64,000 nt of DNA from Tilletiaria anomala UBC 951 (lineage: Eukaryota > Basidiomycota > Exobasidiomycetes > Georgefischeriales > Tilletiariaceae). Where the stretch lies: assembly GCF_000711695.1 (NCBI RefSeq), contig NW_013546991.1:1-64000 (forward strand). The letters run 5' to 3'. The notes under the pieces were generated by a model that had not been told where the DNA came from, ran no database searches, and saw nothing but the letters and a program-made list of their open reading frames with translations. The translations under genes and the position numbers were made by a program. Every line of letters begins with the position of its first letter. Position 1 is the stretch's first letter. Below, piece after piece: positions 46,327 through 57,885 of the stretch.

Positions 46327-49284
46327 ATGTCGGGCCCGGGGCATTCGCCACAGACCCAGCAGACCCCACAGGAGTATCTTACCAACCTCCAGCGAAAAGG
46401 TTCCCTCGGAGTTGCAAGCCAGGAACACAGTCCAGAGTTAAAGCTATCTTCAGCTGACGAGCTTGAGAATGAACTATTGGAACGCCTGGAGGAGAGCACT
46501 TCGTCCATCGACTGGCTCAACGAAACTCTCTCCAACCCCCACAAAGATGCCGATGCCAGCCGCGACCATGCCAAGCCATTCGCGGAAGCTATGCAGTCGC
46601 TCGAGCGAGACTTACAGCGCGTCTCCAACTTTGTTGTACGGTCCAGCTCTGAGTCGCAACGTCAGACGGATGCCACTATGAAGCGTCTGCAGTTGTCTGT
46701 CCCTCAGCTGAAGTTTGATCTCAAACTCTTCAAAGAATCCACCCTGGTGCTTAAGACAAGTGCACAGCTCTTGCAAGAACGCTCTCGAATCCCAGCGGTG
46801 TCCGGCACCGACTCTTTGGAGAAACCTGAGACGACATCTCTCGAGCGCCTCAGTCGGTTGACCCTCCTCAAAGAACGCATGTCCGCTGCGCGAGACGTTC
46901 TCCGAGACGCTGAGTCCTGGTCCACACTCGGAGCTGACGTGACAGCTTACCTCGGCGAGGACAAGATTGCAGAAGCGTCACTGCGTCTGGCAGAAGCGCT
47001 GAGCTCATTAGCTGTATTCGAAAGGACGGAAGTATACGAGCAGCGTCGGGCATTGATGGACAGTCTGACTGCTCGGCTGGAGGACGCTGTCACAGGTCGT
47101 CTGCAGGAGGCGGTAGAGGCAAGAGATTTGAAGACATGCTCGAAACTCGAAGAAATACTGTCATGCGTAAATCGAGGACACATATTCGAGAGATGCTGGA
47201 CGCAAACTAGAAGGCGAACCGTCTTTGCTGAATGGAAGTCAGTTCGACTGTTGGGAAGCGGCGAAAGCACTCCCGACGCTGCCTCGCTGGCGGATTACCT
47301 CCCTCGCTTTCACCAATTGGTTCAGAATTTGCTCAACGAAGAACGGATCTACGCGCCCACCCTCTTTCCAAAGGATCCATCGGCTCATATCACACGGTTT
47401 TTGTCTGCCTGCATGCAAGAGCTGGAGCCATCAATGGCGCAGCGGCTGGGCGAGATGGTCATCGACAAGGGCGAACTGGCGCTGGAGAGTCTTATGCGCT
47501 GCTGGGAAACAACGCAAAGCTTCGCACTCGCAACCCAGCGCCTGGTCGCAAAGGTCAAGCCCGCAGCCGACAACACGGGCGAGATCAAGGCGGGCGAGTC
47601 GCGGGTGACGCCTCCCATTCCCATGCAGAGCCCTACGGCAACGGCTAAAAAGCTTGCGCCCGAGCCGGTGGTTCTGCCATCCAATGCGAACTGGGATATT
47701 GCGCTGTTTGAGCCATTCCTCGACTTTCAGTGCAACTTTCGCCAGCTGTGCAACAGGCAAATGATGGCCAAGTGGAAGAAAGAAGCGGAGGCCTGGTCTT
47801 CACTGCGTGATGCGAAGAGTCCGGAGATCGACTCTGCAGAGCTGATCCAGCTTGGATCGTCTAGCTTCGAGCTAGTAGAAGAGACTCTGGAAGTATGCAT
47901 GAGTTTCACCAAAGGCTTTGCGACGTCACTGCTGCTGGAAGCGGCAGACGACGTGGTTGCGGCTGTGTTGGCCAGCTTCGACGAGCGCGCTCGATTGAGC
48001 AATTCTACCATCGGTATCGAGCAAGGTATCTTGGAGAAAGATGTGAAATACGCTGCTCGCAAGCTCGATGCATGTCGCCAGTTGTTCGTTAAGCTACAAG
48101 AGACGGAGCAGAAAGTGGCGGAGGTCACCTCACTGACTGCTCAGTATCTCGAGAACGACGCAGATGAAGCGCGTTCCAGGCTGCTGCAGAGGTCGACACT
48201 GGGCAGCCTGAAGCTACTCGAACAAAGCGCACTAAAGTCTGCGTCACTCTCCAGGACATTGGAGCGTCTCACTCTCATCGTCCTACAAGGACCTGCCCGA
48301 TCACTCTTCAGTAATGAGCTGGTCTCTCTACCAAATGCGCGACAGAAGCTCTTGCAGCTCGTCAAGACGACCCAGCTCGGCATTCAGAACATCATCTTGC
48401 AGCCGCTCGTCGCCCAGATTCTCGTCTATGCATATCTGCCCTCCTGGACGGCGCGCAACTTACCTGGCGCTGACAACGAGTACGACCTGCACATGCCGAC
48501 ATTCAGCTTGAGCCCGACCGAGACGATGGCGAGCCTCTGCGAAGGCCTTTTGGATCTGCCGCGTCTGTTCGAAGTGTATGCGCAGGATGAAGCATTGGCA
48601 TTCTGTGTGCACGCTCTACCGTTTCTGGAGGTGCCCAAGGCGGAGGGGCAACTGCCACAGCAGCAAGCAGGTGGATCTCCCGCTACGCCGTTGCCGCCGA
48701 CCACGCCGATGGGCGCGCGCCGTTCGTCCTTTCACCCAGGAGCGCCATCGCCCAGCGCTGAGCGCCGTGCGTCATTCCATGGGCGCCGTTACAGCCATGT
48801 CGCAGTGCCGCGTATATCAGACGGCCCCGAGCAAATGCCACCGATAACCACGTCTCCTACCCCCGCACGGCGTCCCTCCGCTTTCGATACTGCAGAGGGC
48901 GAAGACACGGCCAAGCTGTCGGCAGGAGAGACGCTGTCGTACTGGCTGCGCTCGCTCATCCTCACTCTAATTACGCGCATGACGACTGAGGCGCTGCCCA
49001 GCCTGCCGCGTCTCAGCCCAGCGGGCGCAAAGCAGCTCGCAACGGATCTGGAGTACCTCTGTAGCATCCTGGACGTCCTCAACGTCGATCCGAACGATGG
49101 CGGGCTTCTATCATGGAAGCAAGCGGCGAGCTTGAGCGATGAGGATGGAAAAGCACTCGCGGCTAAGACTTCGGCAGGAGCGGGCGCGAAGACAACGACG
49201 GAAGCCGCAGTGGACAGATCGCTCAGAGATTCACGGCCATTTGCAATCATGGCAAAGCTGCGAGGGTTTGGTCGTGTAATATAA
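46327..49284 (+). CDS. COG7: Conserved oligomeric Golgi complex subunit 7 (single exon, 985 aa)
   Basis: COG7 is a subunit of the Golgi tethering complex that keeps glycosylation enzymes in place by retrograde vesicle traffic. The protein is one uninterrupted frame, unlike its intron-rich neighbours. Near the start, SSIDWLNETLSNP followed by a long helical coiled-coil region with LQLSVPQLKFDLKLFKEST matches the COG7 N-terminus; FERCWTQTRRRTVFAEW fits the following conserved block. The middle and end are mostly helical, with a Pro/Ser/Arg-rich disordered insert around residues 800-870 (48650-48880). The ATG at 46273 is in frame 18 codons upstream but adds a hydrophobic leader not expected in a cytosolic protein, so I start at 46327. 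The family call rests on motif resemblance. Confidence 0.8.
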   Translation: MSGPGHSPQTQQTPQEYLTNLQRKGSLGVASQEHSPELKLSSADELENELLERLEESTSSIDWLNETLSNPHKDADASRDHAKPFAEAMQSLERDLQRVSNFVVRSSSESQRQTDATMKRLQLSVPQLKFDLKLFKESTLVLKTSAQLLQERSRIPAVSGTDSLEKPETTSLERLSRLTLLKERMSAARDVLRDAESWSTLGADVTAYLGEDKIAEASLRLAEALSSLAVFERTEVYEQRRALMDSLTARLEDAVTGRLQEAVEARDLKTCSKLEEILSCVNRGHIFERCWTQTRRRTVFAEWKSVRLLGSGESTPDAASLADYLPRFHQLVQNLLNEERIYAPTLFPKDPSAHITRFLSACMQELEPSMAQRLGEMVIDKGELALESLMRCWETTQSFALATQRLVAKVKPAADNTGEIKAGESRVTPPIPMQSPTATAKKLAPEPVVLPSNANWDIALFEPFLDFQCNFRQLCNRQMMAKWKKEAEAWSSLRDAKSPEIDSAELIQLGSSSFELVEETLEVCMSFTKGFATSLLLEAADDVVAAVLASFDERARLSNSTIGIEQGILEKDVKYAARKLDACRQLFVKLQETEQKVAEVTSLTAQYLENDADEARSRLLQRSTLGSLKLLEQSALKSASLSRTLERLTLIVLQGPARSLFSNELVSLPNARQKLLQLVKTTQLGIQNIILQPLVAQILVYAYLPSWTARNLPGADNEYDLHMPTFSLSPTETMASLCEGLLDLPRLFEVYAQDEALAFCVHALPFLEVPKAEGQLPQQQAGGSPATPLPPTTPMGARRSSFHPGAPSPSAERRASFHGRRYSHVAVPRISDGPEQMPPITTSPTPARRPSAFDTAEGEDTAKLSAGETLSYWLRSLILTLITRMTTEALPSLPRLSPAGAKQLATDLEYLCSILDVLNVDPNDGGLLSWKQAASLSDEDGKALAAKTSAGAGAKTTTEAAVDRSLRDSRPFAIMAKLRGFGRVI

Positions 49285-49995
49285 TTAATATCTTGCAATA
49301 TTTTCCTTTGCACTGAGATATACCTCATTGGACACCGCTCAGGGGCCTAGGAAGCGCAAGAACGGCACGTGCACAAAACCCTGCTTTCTCAATTCGCAAT
49401 CACCACGCCCCCTACAGCAGGGATCCATGCAGTGAGCGTTTACTACACCAAACACGCAAAAAAGAAAGGAAGTTTGCGATCTTGTGAGACTGTAGCGCGC
49501 TCTCAGACAAGTGTCCCCAAGCATGGAAACTGTGATCCGCACGAGACGTTCGATTGAGGTCGGCCGTGGTGGAGTGCGCGGGTGACCACCTCCTCCAAAG
49601 ATAGGATTTAGACCTAAATTGATACCAAGCCATTTATGCAGCTCGAACTAAACACGCTTTGCAGACGCGCCGTTCGGTGCAACCTCAGTCCTTGCACGGC
49701 AGCCCAACTAGTGCGGGGCGCGCCACAGGGACCGCATCCCTGAAAGAGTGCCATGACAGCGATATTTAATTACAGAGTGAAATGCATTTAGCTGAGGTTT
49801 GTGACGTATTCACTGCGCGCTCATAAGCCGTGTTCATGGCTGGATAACCTCGACACCACTCTTGATTGCTCCCTTCAAGACATCAGTTGCTCTGTCTCTT
49901 CTGCAAAAGCAAATCTAACCTTCGACCACAGCATGCAATTAGGCAGGTGATAGCGGCAAGACTAGCTTGACGCATCTTGTGGTGCTCAAAGCAGC
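49285..49995. other. Intergenic stretch between COG7 and RIM13
   Basis: 711 bases, both neighbours on the plus strand. No coding frame or named element is seen. Confidence 0.55.
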
Positions 49996-52956
49996 ATGAC
50001 ATCTTTGAATACAACGTGGGAGTCCAAATTGGCAGAGGCAAAAGTGAGTGGGCTCAAGCTCCGTCCCATGAGCTTACTTCCACGTGGACATCTCTTTCGA
50101 TACGTTATCCCTTGAAATTTTTTTAGAAAGCGGCCAAGCAAGCTACAGATCTCGAATTAGCCAAAGCCTACTCATCTGCCCTCCAAGCTTACTACAATGC
50201 GGGCGAAAAATACATGTGGTTAATTTCTCATATTGGCCAGCGCATGGACAGCGGTTCAACCGGATTGCAGCTGGAATCGGGAGTAGCCGCCAAGACTGAA
50301 CTCAATGCCACGCTAAAAAAATTGATTTCTAGAGCAGAGCTGATCAAGAAATCTCGAAAGGATCTCAGAGCTCCAAAGGCAAATCCTTTGAGCGAGGGTA
50401 GGCATATACATCGCACCGGTTGCTTTTGCATGTCATTGATGGATTTGCGTTCGGTTCTTTGCAGAATCACAATCATTGGTGCTGAAGCGTTCGTCTACCA
50501 TAAACAACAGCACATTTTCTATCTGGACCCCCGGTCCCGAGCCATTCGACCTATCACGGATAGCGCTGTCTGAACCGCAACCAACGCTCTCGAAGGACCA
50601 AATAGCCCATGGCGCCGAATATCGCTCAGCGCTCACGCCTGAAAGGACCGTCTACGAGCCAGGCCTGAAAGCGCAGGACATTGTTCAGGATGTTGTGTCG
50701 GACTGCAGCTTGGTGGCTGCGCTTGAGGCCATGACTGTTCACGACACGCGGTTCGGAACCATGGTGAGAGCAGGCAGCTACGTCTCAAGTCTCAAAGGTA
50801 ATATGGCAGACTGATGGGAAGTATCCACGCGCCGAACAGCTCGCGCCATCTGTTCTCTATCCCCAGGTTATAGAGGGCTCTAAAAAGTCGAGCATCGATG
50901 GACGGTACAGAGTCAAGCTGCATCTGAACGGTGCCGACCGCAGCGTTACCGTCGACGATGAGCTTCCTCACGACGCGCTTGGCAGGCTAGTCTGCGCCAG
51001 AACTGCCGATGACCGACAGATCTTCCCAGGCCTCGCAGAGAAAGCATATCTCAAAGTGACCGGAGGCGGATATGAATTTTCTGGCTCGAACCCATCTGTA
51101 GACTTACATATACTTGTCGGCTGGGTCCCAGAGCAAGTTCACCTGCGCAAATCCGGCGCAGAGGGCGGTGCTTTTCAAGGCGAGAAGGGCTGGAAACGCG
51201 TGTATGCAGCTTGGAACCGAGGCCAATGCTTGCTCACCGCTGGGTCCGGCCCTTCAGAGCCTGCTGTGTCAGAATCAGCTGTGTCCGCGATCCATTTATC
51301 GCGGTCAAAGCGGACGAAAAACATCGTCCCCAGCCATGCCTACTGCATCATTGACATGTACGAGACACCCGACAAGAGGCGCTTCGTGACGCTACTCAAC
51401 CCGTGGCATGAGGACAAAATCAAAGAAGTGCAACCTGGAGACGAACGTGCATTCAGCCTAACATGGGAAGATTTCTGCGCGCGCCTTGACTCGCTCTTTT
51501 TGAACTGGAATCCCGGGCAGTGGGCGCATCGTGCGCAGTTGCATTTGACGTGGGAGTCAAGTCAGGTCGGAGTCCTGCCACGCAGTAATCAAGAACCAGC
51601 GCAAGGCCAAGAGCCGCCTCGACCTGGGAGCGCCGCAACGTTTCCGCTGCTTTTAACGATCGAAAAGACTGAGAGTGCTTTGTCACAGGAGGAGGGCGAT
51701 GATGACTTGTGTGTCTTGCTCGTTAGGCACATCATATCGCGAGAGGATGAACAAGCGGGCTCCAAGCACGTCACTTTGCGTCTCTCCGAGCGACATGATG
51801 TCACAGGCACTCATCCGGCTCGGAGCAGAGAGGTGAGCCATGTTTGCATGTCTGCGCTTTTCGCACAATGCACTAATTGGAACCCGATTTTCCCTCTTTA
51901 GGGTGCATGGGTTGATAGCACGCACTATCTGCTGAAGCGAAAGCTTGCGCGGCAAAAGGAGACGCTGCACCTTCATGCCGCGTGCCTTGGCTCAGTCGGC
52001 AACCCCTTTTCGCTCTACTTCTACTCGCATCATAAGATGCAAATCAGCAGCGGCTTTTGGGACCTTCCTTTCCAGCAATCGGTGAGTTTTTGTCTTAGCA
52101 TTCTCGGACTTTCAACCGCGGTACCCTTAGCTGATGGTGGGTACTTGCCGCTCAGCTGGAAGACGCATGGTCGGGAAAGTCCGCAGGGGGCAGCAGTCTG
52201 CATGCGAGCTTTATGCACAACCCTCAGTATGCCGTACAGGTCCACCCGGATAATCTCAATCCCGCCTCCTGTCTCCTGGTCACCCTTCGGAGCGCGCGTC
52301 AAGACCTGCTCCTATCCGCCCAGCTCGTCTGGGGCTCAGGCATGCGTGTCACTTCTCTCTCACAGGGTGACTTGGTCGCGAGCAGCGGAGCGTACGATAA
52401 CCGCATCGTGTATTGCGAAAGCACGGCAGTTAAGCCGGGCAAATACACGCTTGTTCTATCGACGTATGAGCCAGGTCAGGAGGCAGAGTACACTCTGCAG
52501 GTCGCTTGCTCGTCGCGTGTCGACATCACGTCGATCCCACAAGAGGGTTCTGGCATGTTTGCACGATCCTCTCGCAGCGCCTGGAAGGTCTTAGCGGGCA
52601 CAGCGGCGGGCTCGCCCTCTCATGGACGATACGAGTGCAACCCAAGATTCTTGCTGCAGCTGTCTTCTGCTGGATCTTTCCTTGCCCGCCTTCAAGTCGG
52701 CAGTGGGGCTCGACCGCGTCCTCCGATCAACGTGAGTGTGTTTCGTCACCACGCTCCTACAATCAGTATAGCACTGGGAGCGCAAGTGGCGACAAGTGGG
52801 CCCTACGATGACGCGCTTTGCGGCGTCATGATCGATCAGAGCTGGCTGGAAGCTGGCGAGTACGTCGTGGTGGCGAGCACTTACATGCCAGGATCGGAGG
52901 CAAGCTTTGTGCTCTACGCCTATGCACAAAGCAAGTTCCAATGGACTGCACTGTAG
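49996..52956 (+). CDS. RIM13: Calpain-like cysteine protease RIM13/PalB (6 exons, 863 aa)
   Basis: Protease of the fungal ambient-pH pathway that processes the transcription factor Rim101/PacC on ESCRT-III membranes. Exons: 49996-50043, 50127-50397, 50465-50763, 50840-51832, 51902-52081, 52156-52956; the sum is divisible by three. Residues about 10-100 form the MIT domain that binds ESCRT-III (ATDLELAKAYSSALQAYYNAG). The calpain triad is intact: Cys187 in VVSDCSLVAAL, His372 in PSHAYCIID and Asn393 in LLNPWHED. RYRVKLHLNGADRSVTVDDELP follows LYPQ as in calpain-7 relatives. Two C-terminal beta-sandwich domains follow, each ending in a TYEPG/TYMPG motif. The intron after RFGTM was placed by homology to the LYPQ block; reading through gives a stop. 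Confidence 0.92.
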
Positions 52957-53023
52957 CATCTTGCTGTCATTCGTAGTTGGTGCGTCCCATTCCATTGCTT
53001 CTCCTTTCTCTGGACTCCCTTGT

Positions 53024-54088
53024 CTAGAATGCGCCAAGGGCGAGCGATCGCGTCTTGAGGTCGTCTTTGAGGGCTATCTCTACTTGCTCGTGGAGCTTTT
53101 CGACACGCACGGCCGCGCGGCTCAAGAGCGCAAGGACCATGTCCGCATCGATGGGCGCGCCTCCTCCCTTTTCAAGAACGCACACTTCTCGATGCGCATT
53201 GAGGATGGCGATGAAGACCCCTTCTGCCAGCCTGTCTTCCAATAGGCTCGGATCGGGCACAGCAACGACGCGCCCTTCGCCCATTGCCGCCGATCCTTTC
53301 GTCGCGCCTGACGTTGCGGCTTTGGCACTGCGCAAGCGGAATAGCGCGTATTCCAGAGAGAACGGAAGATGATGCATTGCAAGCGGGATGGGGACTCGCT
53401 CGGAGGGTGAGTGAATCGTCACGTCCGATCCGATAACAGTGAAATCGGGACGACGGTAGTGTCGTAGGGCGACAATACCGGCAAGGACAGCGGCGGAGAT
53501 GAGAGAGCCTGCTCCATTGAGAAAGTGTATCGCAAGATTTATCGCGAAAACCTAGCCGTATAGACCATAACTACAGTCAGACATTGACTATGATTGAAGA
53601 CAAACGGTGCTCATCTCACCTGTTTTCCAGCCACGAGACACAAAGCTTCCTTGTCTACTACGTCGCTTCGTCGAAGTGTTTTGTCCAATACCCGTTCGAA
53701 TCTTGCTTCCTCCTCCAATGAGGAGCGTGTATTTGGATCGTATTGAGCGCCCGCCATTGCGCCAAGCTCGCATTGAATGTTCAGAAAGCCTTCGTACGGC
53801 CTGCCGTCACGTGGTGTCACAACTGATGATGAGACGGCCGCGAGAACCCTGTCGACAGCGAAGGACAGCTGCGTCAGCACAGCACTCAATTATGCGCATT
53901 AAGGATTCCCCAGCTTACTTTGTCTCCCCTAGTGTCACCTCCACGTTGCCCCAACTGGAGCCAAATCGGAAGCTGGGCTGCCGAAAATCGTCGATTGCTC
54001 GGCCATCCTCGCGGATGCCTGACGCGAGCGCCGCGTACACGAAATCTACCTCAGCAAGGGAGACATCTGGGATCGTTCCGACTGGCAT
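53024..54088 (-). CDS. RRP45: Exosome core subunit RRP45/EXOSC9 (3 exons, 308 aa)
   Basis: RNase PH-fold subunit of the nine-subunit RNA exosome ring that trims and degrades RNA in nucleus and cytoplasm. Exons (minus): 54088-53919, 53848-53620, 53551-53024; the sum is divisible by three. The N-terminal signature VYAALASGIREDGR and the following GNVEVTLGETKVLAAVS are typical, then RRSDVVDKEALCLVAGKQVFAI and SAAVLAGIVALRHYRRPD, matching the RRP45 block with paired arginines. HSPSERVPIPLAMHHLPF is also characteristic. Length is close to the core of the family; the disordered C-terminal tail of the animal protein is absent. Convergent with RIM13 with only 67 bases between them. Confidence 0.9.
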
Positions 54089-54606
54089 CTTGCACAATCG
54101 GACTCGGTCTCACGGCCAGCAGTACCCTTTGGTCCAATCTCGCGTCACAATCGATACTTCAATCGAAAGCTGCCATCAACATCAAGCGAACAAATGGGCA
54201 TTGAAACGAGATCCTCATTTCATGGAATGAAGGCAACTCTGTCGATGAACGCAACGAAAATATTTTAACTCGAGGCCGAATGGTTTCCGAGTTAGGGTTG
54301 TAACCTTGTTAGGGTTGCGATGCTATGCGACGATCACAGCCACCAACACGAGAGCAGGAGCTACTCCACCCTCAACGGCAGGAGTATGTAAGACAATGAC
54401 CACCACCTTGTTCAGAAGCTGAACTTCAGGCTCAGAACACCTCGCGTGCTCATGGGGCAAGGTGTCTCCAGCACACATCTGAGGCGGAGAGAAAGGCACC
54501 ATGCGATATCTCAGCATCGGAGCTATCTCTCGTGCCGGTTTTATGTGAATTGAGGGCTGGATGTTATCGCATCGGGCCATCGGAAGGGAGGCCGGGACAA
54601 CCCAAG
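54089..54606. other. Divergent promoter region of RRP45 and SPT7
   Basis: 518 bases between the two start codons. A TTAGGGTTG near-direct repeat (about 54290-54318, two copies roughly 16 bases apart) stands out. No coding frame is supported. Confidence 0.55.
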
Positions 54607-57600
54607 ATGAAGGTACGTGTCTCGTACCGGGGCTCGTGCGACCTATGGGGACATCGATGCGTGGTTGCTTCCACCCCATGTGTAAGATGAGAACCAAACT
54701 GAACTGTACCATTCGCCCTTTCCCACAGTATTTACTTCAAGCAATTCAGGCTCAGCGGGCAAGAATTGCCTTGTCCGACAACGAACTTCGCCAGCTCATC
54801 ACAGATGTCCAACGGGGCAGAGTAAGTAGCTGTACTGACACAGGTTAAACACGACATGTTTTCAACCTCGTATAGCCTGACATGCCACATTATTCGATTT
54901 ATGTGCTACAGGATAGTCGGGAAGAATTTCTCGAATCGATCGAGCGCGTATTGTCCGAGCTTCGCGGCTATACGGAGCACAGCGCCGCATTCCTCGCCAA
55001 AGTATCCAAGCGAGATGCGCCCGATTATTACGATGTCATCAAACACCCGATGGACTTGGGGACGATGCAAAAGAAGATCAAAGTCGGAGGCTATAAGAAC
55101 AAGAGGCAATTCGCTCACGATCTTGATCTCATCTGGGACAACTGTCTCGTTTATAATAGCGATCCGGTGGGCGCACGAGCGAGGAGCTTGCACGTCGTTC
55201 ACACCTAATGTGCTGACCGAAATTTCTTTTCGTTCTACTATCCACCCTTTCAGAGCCATCCACTACGGCGCAATGTTCACTTCATGCGCAAGAAAGCCAA
55301 CCACTTGCTCAATTATGTGCACGACAAAAATGACGTCAATGATGCCCTACGAGAGTGGGAGGTCGTGCAACGTTCCTGGGTTGGGACTGATAGTAAGTGT
55401 CCTCAACCTTAATTTTCACTTTGCAATACTCTGACCGTCCGTCGTCTTGTCTTTATGTCCCCTCACCGACGTAGATGCGCCAGCAGGCGCAAACAACGCA
55501 GGTGTCCTCGTGCCCAACGAGGCCACGCTTGACATTCGTTCCTCGGTTCCAAGCGCGGACATACCCTTCGAGCAACGTCCAGCGTTGCTGCGAGATCCGT
55601 ACGGGATGGCATCATTCACTGCTCTTGACAAGTCTCTCGCTGCTTTTGAGCGAGAGACATTAGGCACATGGCCGGACGAGCGACCACATCACGGGTGTGG
55701 AGATGCATGGAACATGTTCCAGGAGCAACAGGCAGTAGCAGGGCCTTCCAGGCTACCGATACCTGACCCGCGACCCCTTTCTAGTCCCCTGAATGGGCCT
55801 CTCGAGGAAGAGTCAATACGGACGACGCTCAAAGCATTGCGCATGCAAGGTCCCTTCCACATGGCCTTGACAACGGCCACAGTCGAGCAGCCAGAGGGAG
55901 ATCAGGACGGGGGATTCACACCCAATGATCAGGATTCCGGTCCGCCTGAACCGAGCTCGAGCTCATCGGGCTCTTCAAGCCCTGGTCTGACACCCGCAAA
56001 ACTCAACGGGAAGCCTCATGGGATGGGGAAAAGAACGAGTCATGCTGGCTCAGCTGCAAAGAGCACAGCGAGCATCAAAGGAAAGGAGAAAGAGACCTTT
56101 GACAGCACTGTGATTATACCCTCGCCATTCGACACAATCGATCAGCAGAGCAGTCTCGCTCGCTCCGGGCGCAAGGCCAACATAGGACCGGGAACACGTG
56201 TCAGTGGCGTGAGCGCCGATGCAAGCCGGGTCGATCCCCAAGGCTTGGTAGGATCATGGTGGGACAGCATCGTGTCTAATGATCTGATCGCAAACGGTGT
56301 TCCGGCCTTGCCGCGCTCAACGATCCTCACGCCTGCCGAGCACCAGGCACGCGTGGACCAGCTGCGAAGGCGTCAGAATGTCCTGAAGCGGAAATTGGCT
56401 CCACCATCGGGACAGGGAGAGGAAGAATTGGCGGTCAATGATCCGCGTCGACTGAAGAGGATTAGAAACAGGGTTCCGGAAAGCATCAAGAGCTTACAAA
56501 AGCTTAGAAGGACGCATATGAAGCTTGGTTTACTGGCGCATGCAAACGCTGTGAGTCCTTTCGCTAAGTTCAATATACATGCACAGGTATCAGAAGTTAA
56601 TTGAAAGGACAATCTTACACGATAGAATAATGAAGACGTGCCAGAGTGGTTGCTGGCAGATTCTGCTTCAGAGGAGGAAAGCGACGAAGAAGACGACCTC
56701 GAGTCGAGAGCGCCACTGCGCCAAGATGCCGCTGCTGATGTATTCAGTAACTCAGGGGCGAATCCTTGCGTACGCATCAGTCCGCATGCCGCGAGGGAGC
56801 GTCTCTTACATGTGACACGCTTGCTCATGGCGCATCACGGCTTACAAGGCAGCACCAAGGCGCCGATGGAAGCGCTCGCGAGCATGGGCATGAACGCCAT
56901 CTCCAACCTAGGTAGGGCCCTACGCAACTACAGCGATCGTTACGCGCATAAAATGTCGTCGGAGGACATGGTCAAGCATGTGCTTCGAGAGGTGACGAAC
57001 ACAGATGTACCCGGGCTGGAAGGGCACATACGACATAGTGTGGAACGCCACTGTGGGCGCGTGCTCGATTTGCTCAGGAAGGTCAAAGTCGCTTACGATG
57101 CCCAGTTGCAGGTGAGCCATGCCAGGGCTGTTTAAGATGTTTCTTTGCGCTTGCTGACCTTTGCCTCCCTATCGCTTCCAGCAAACCACCGAGCGAAATG
57201 CTGTGCAACACGAGGCGATGTTCGATGACGGTGCCGAAGCTCTCATGGCGGGCAATTTTGCGGACGAGATAGGCGATGACTTTTTTGGCTTCAAAGAGCT
57301 TGGCTTGGACCAGGAATTCGGCATTGGCGGGTTGTCCGTACCTGCAAGGCTCTTCCACGGGCGAGGACGCGCGGGAGGTGCGAATAGCGGACCGGCAGGT
57401 CTCGGCATCAATGGTACTGGAACAGGAAAGAATGCAGCGGATCTTCTTCCCTATGTCCCACCGGAGCCCTTCGTCTTACTTGACAGCCAGGGAGTCTCTG
57501 CGCAGATCGGGTTGCTACAGCCCTTCTTCCGAGAACGCCTGCGTGAGCACAAGCGCATCAAGAGCCGCGCGAAGGAAGAAGTTACACAGGCGGAGATGGA

Positions 57601-57772
57601 TCATCTGCTAGATGACGAGGAGATGATCGTGGGGCCTGAGAGCAGGCTCAAGAATCTGAAGGTGCCGCCGACGGGCAAGTTGCCAAAGCGTCGCATGTGG
57701 GTGCCCAGGAGTCGTGGCGTCGCCAGCGGGCTAAGCTTGGCTAAGACGGCTGCAGGGCAGACAAAAGGATAG
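54607..57772 (+). CDS. SPT7: SAGA subunit SPT7 with bromodomain (7 exons, 893 aa)
   Basis: Structural subunit of the SAGA histone acetyltransferase complex. Exons: 54607-54612, 54729-54821, 54876-55166, 55254-55392, 55475-56550, 56626-57111, 57182-57772; the sum is divisible by three. Residues about 45-130 are the bromodomain ([26 protein letters not shown], the acetyl-lysine asparagine in [11 protein letters not shown]), followed by [18 protein letters not shown]. The middle is Ser/Pro-rich. The histone-fold part, which in yeast pairs with SAGA histone-fold partners, is near [22 protein letters not shown] conserved [19 protein letters not shown] block follows. The first coding exon is just ATGAAG; I chose it because it gives the right phase, and the longer frame from 54561 does not. 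The N-terminus is therefore the least certain part. Confidence 0.87.
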
Positions 57773-57885
57773 ATAGAGGATTTTCAATACGTTTACAAGG
57801 TGCTGAACGCAAGTATCAACCTGTACTGTCTTATGACTGGGTGCGATGAGACGATGTTGCAATGCCGGAGCTTGAAGCTACCAAG
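57773..57885. other. Short convergent gap between SPT7 and POP1
   Basis: 113 bases shared by the two 3' ends; nothing seen. Confidence 0.6.

Noticed and set aside
50798-50873. Intron ending at TTATAG in RIM13
   Set aside because: It is phase-compatible but would delete the LYPQ block that calpain-7/PalB proteins carry. The intron 50764-50839 keeps that block and the frame.
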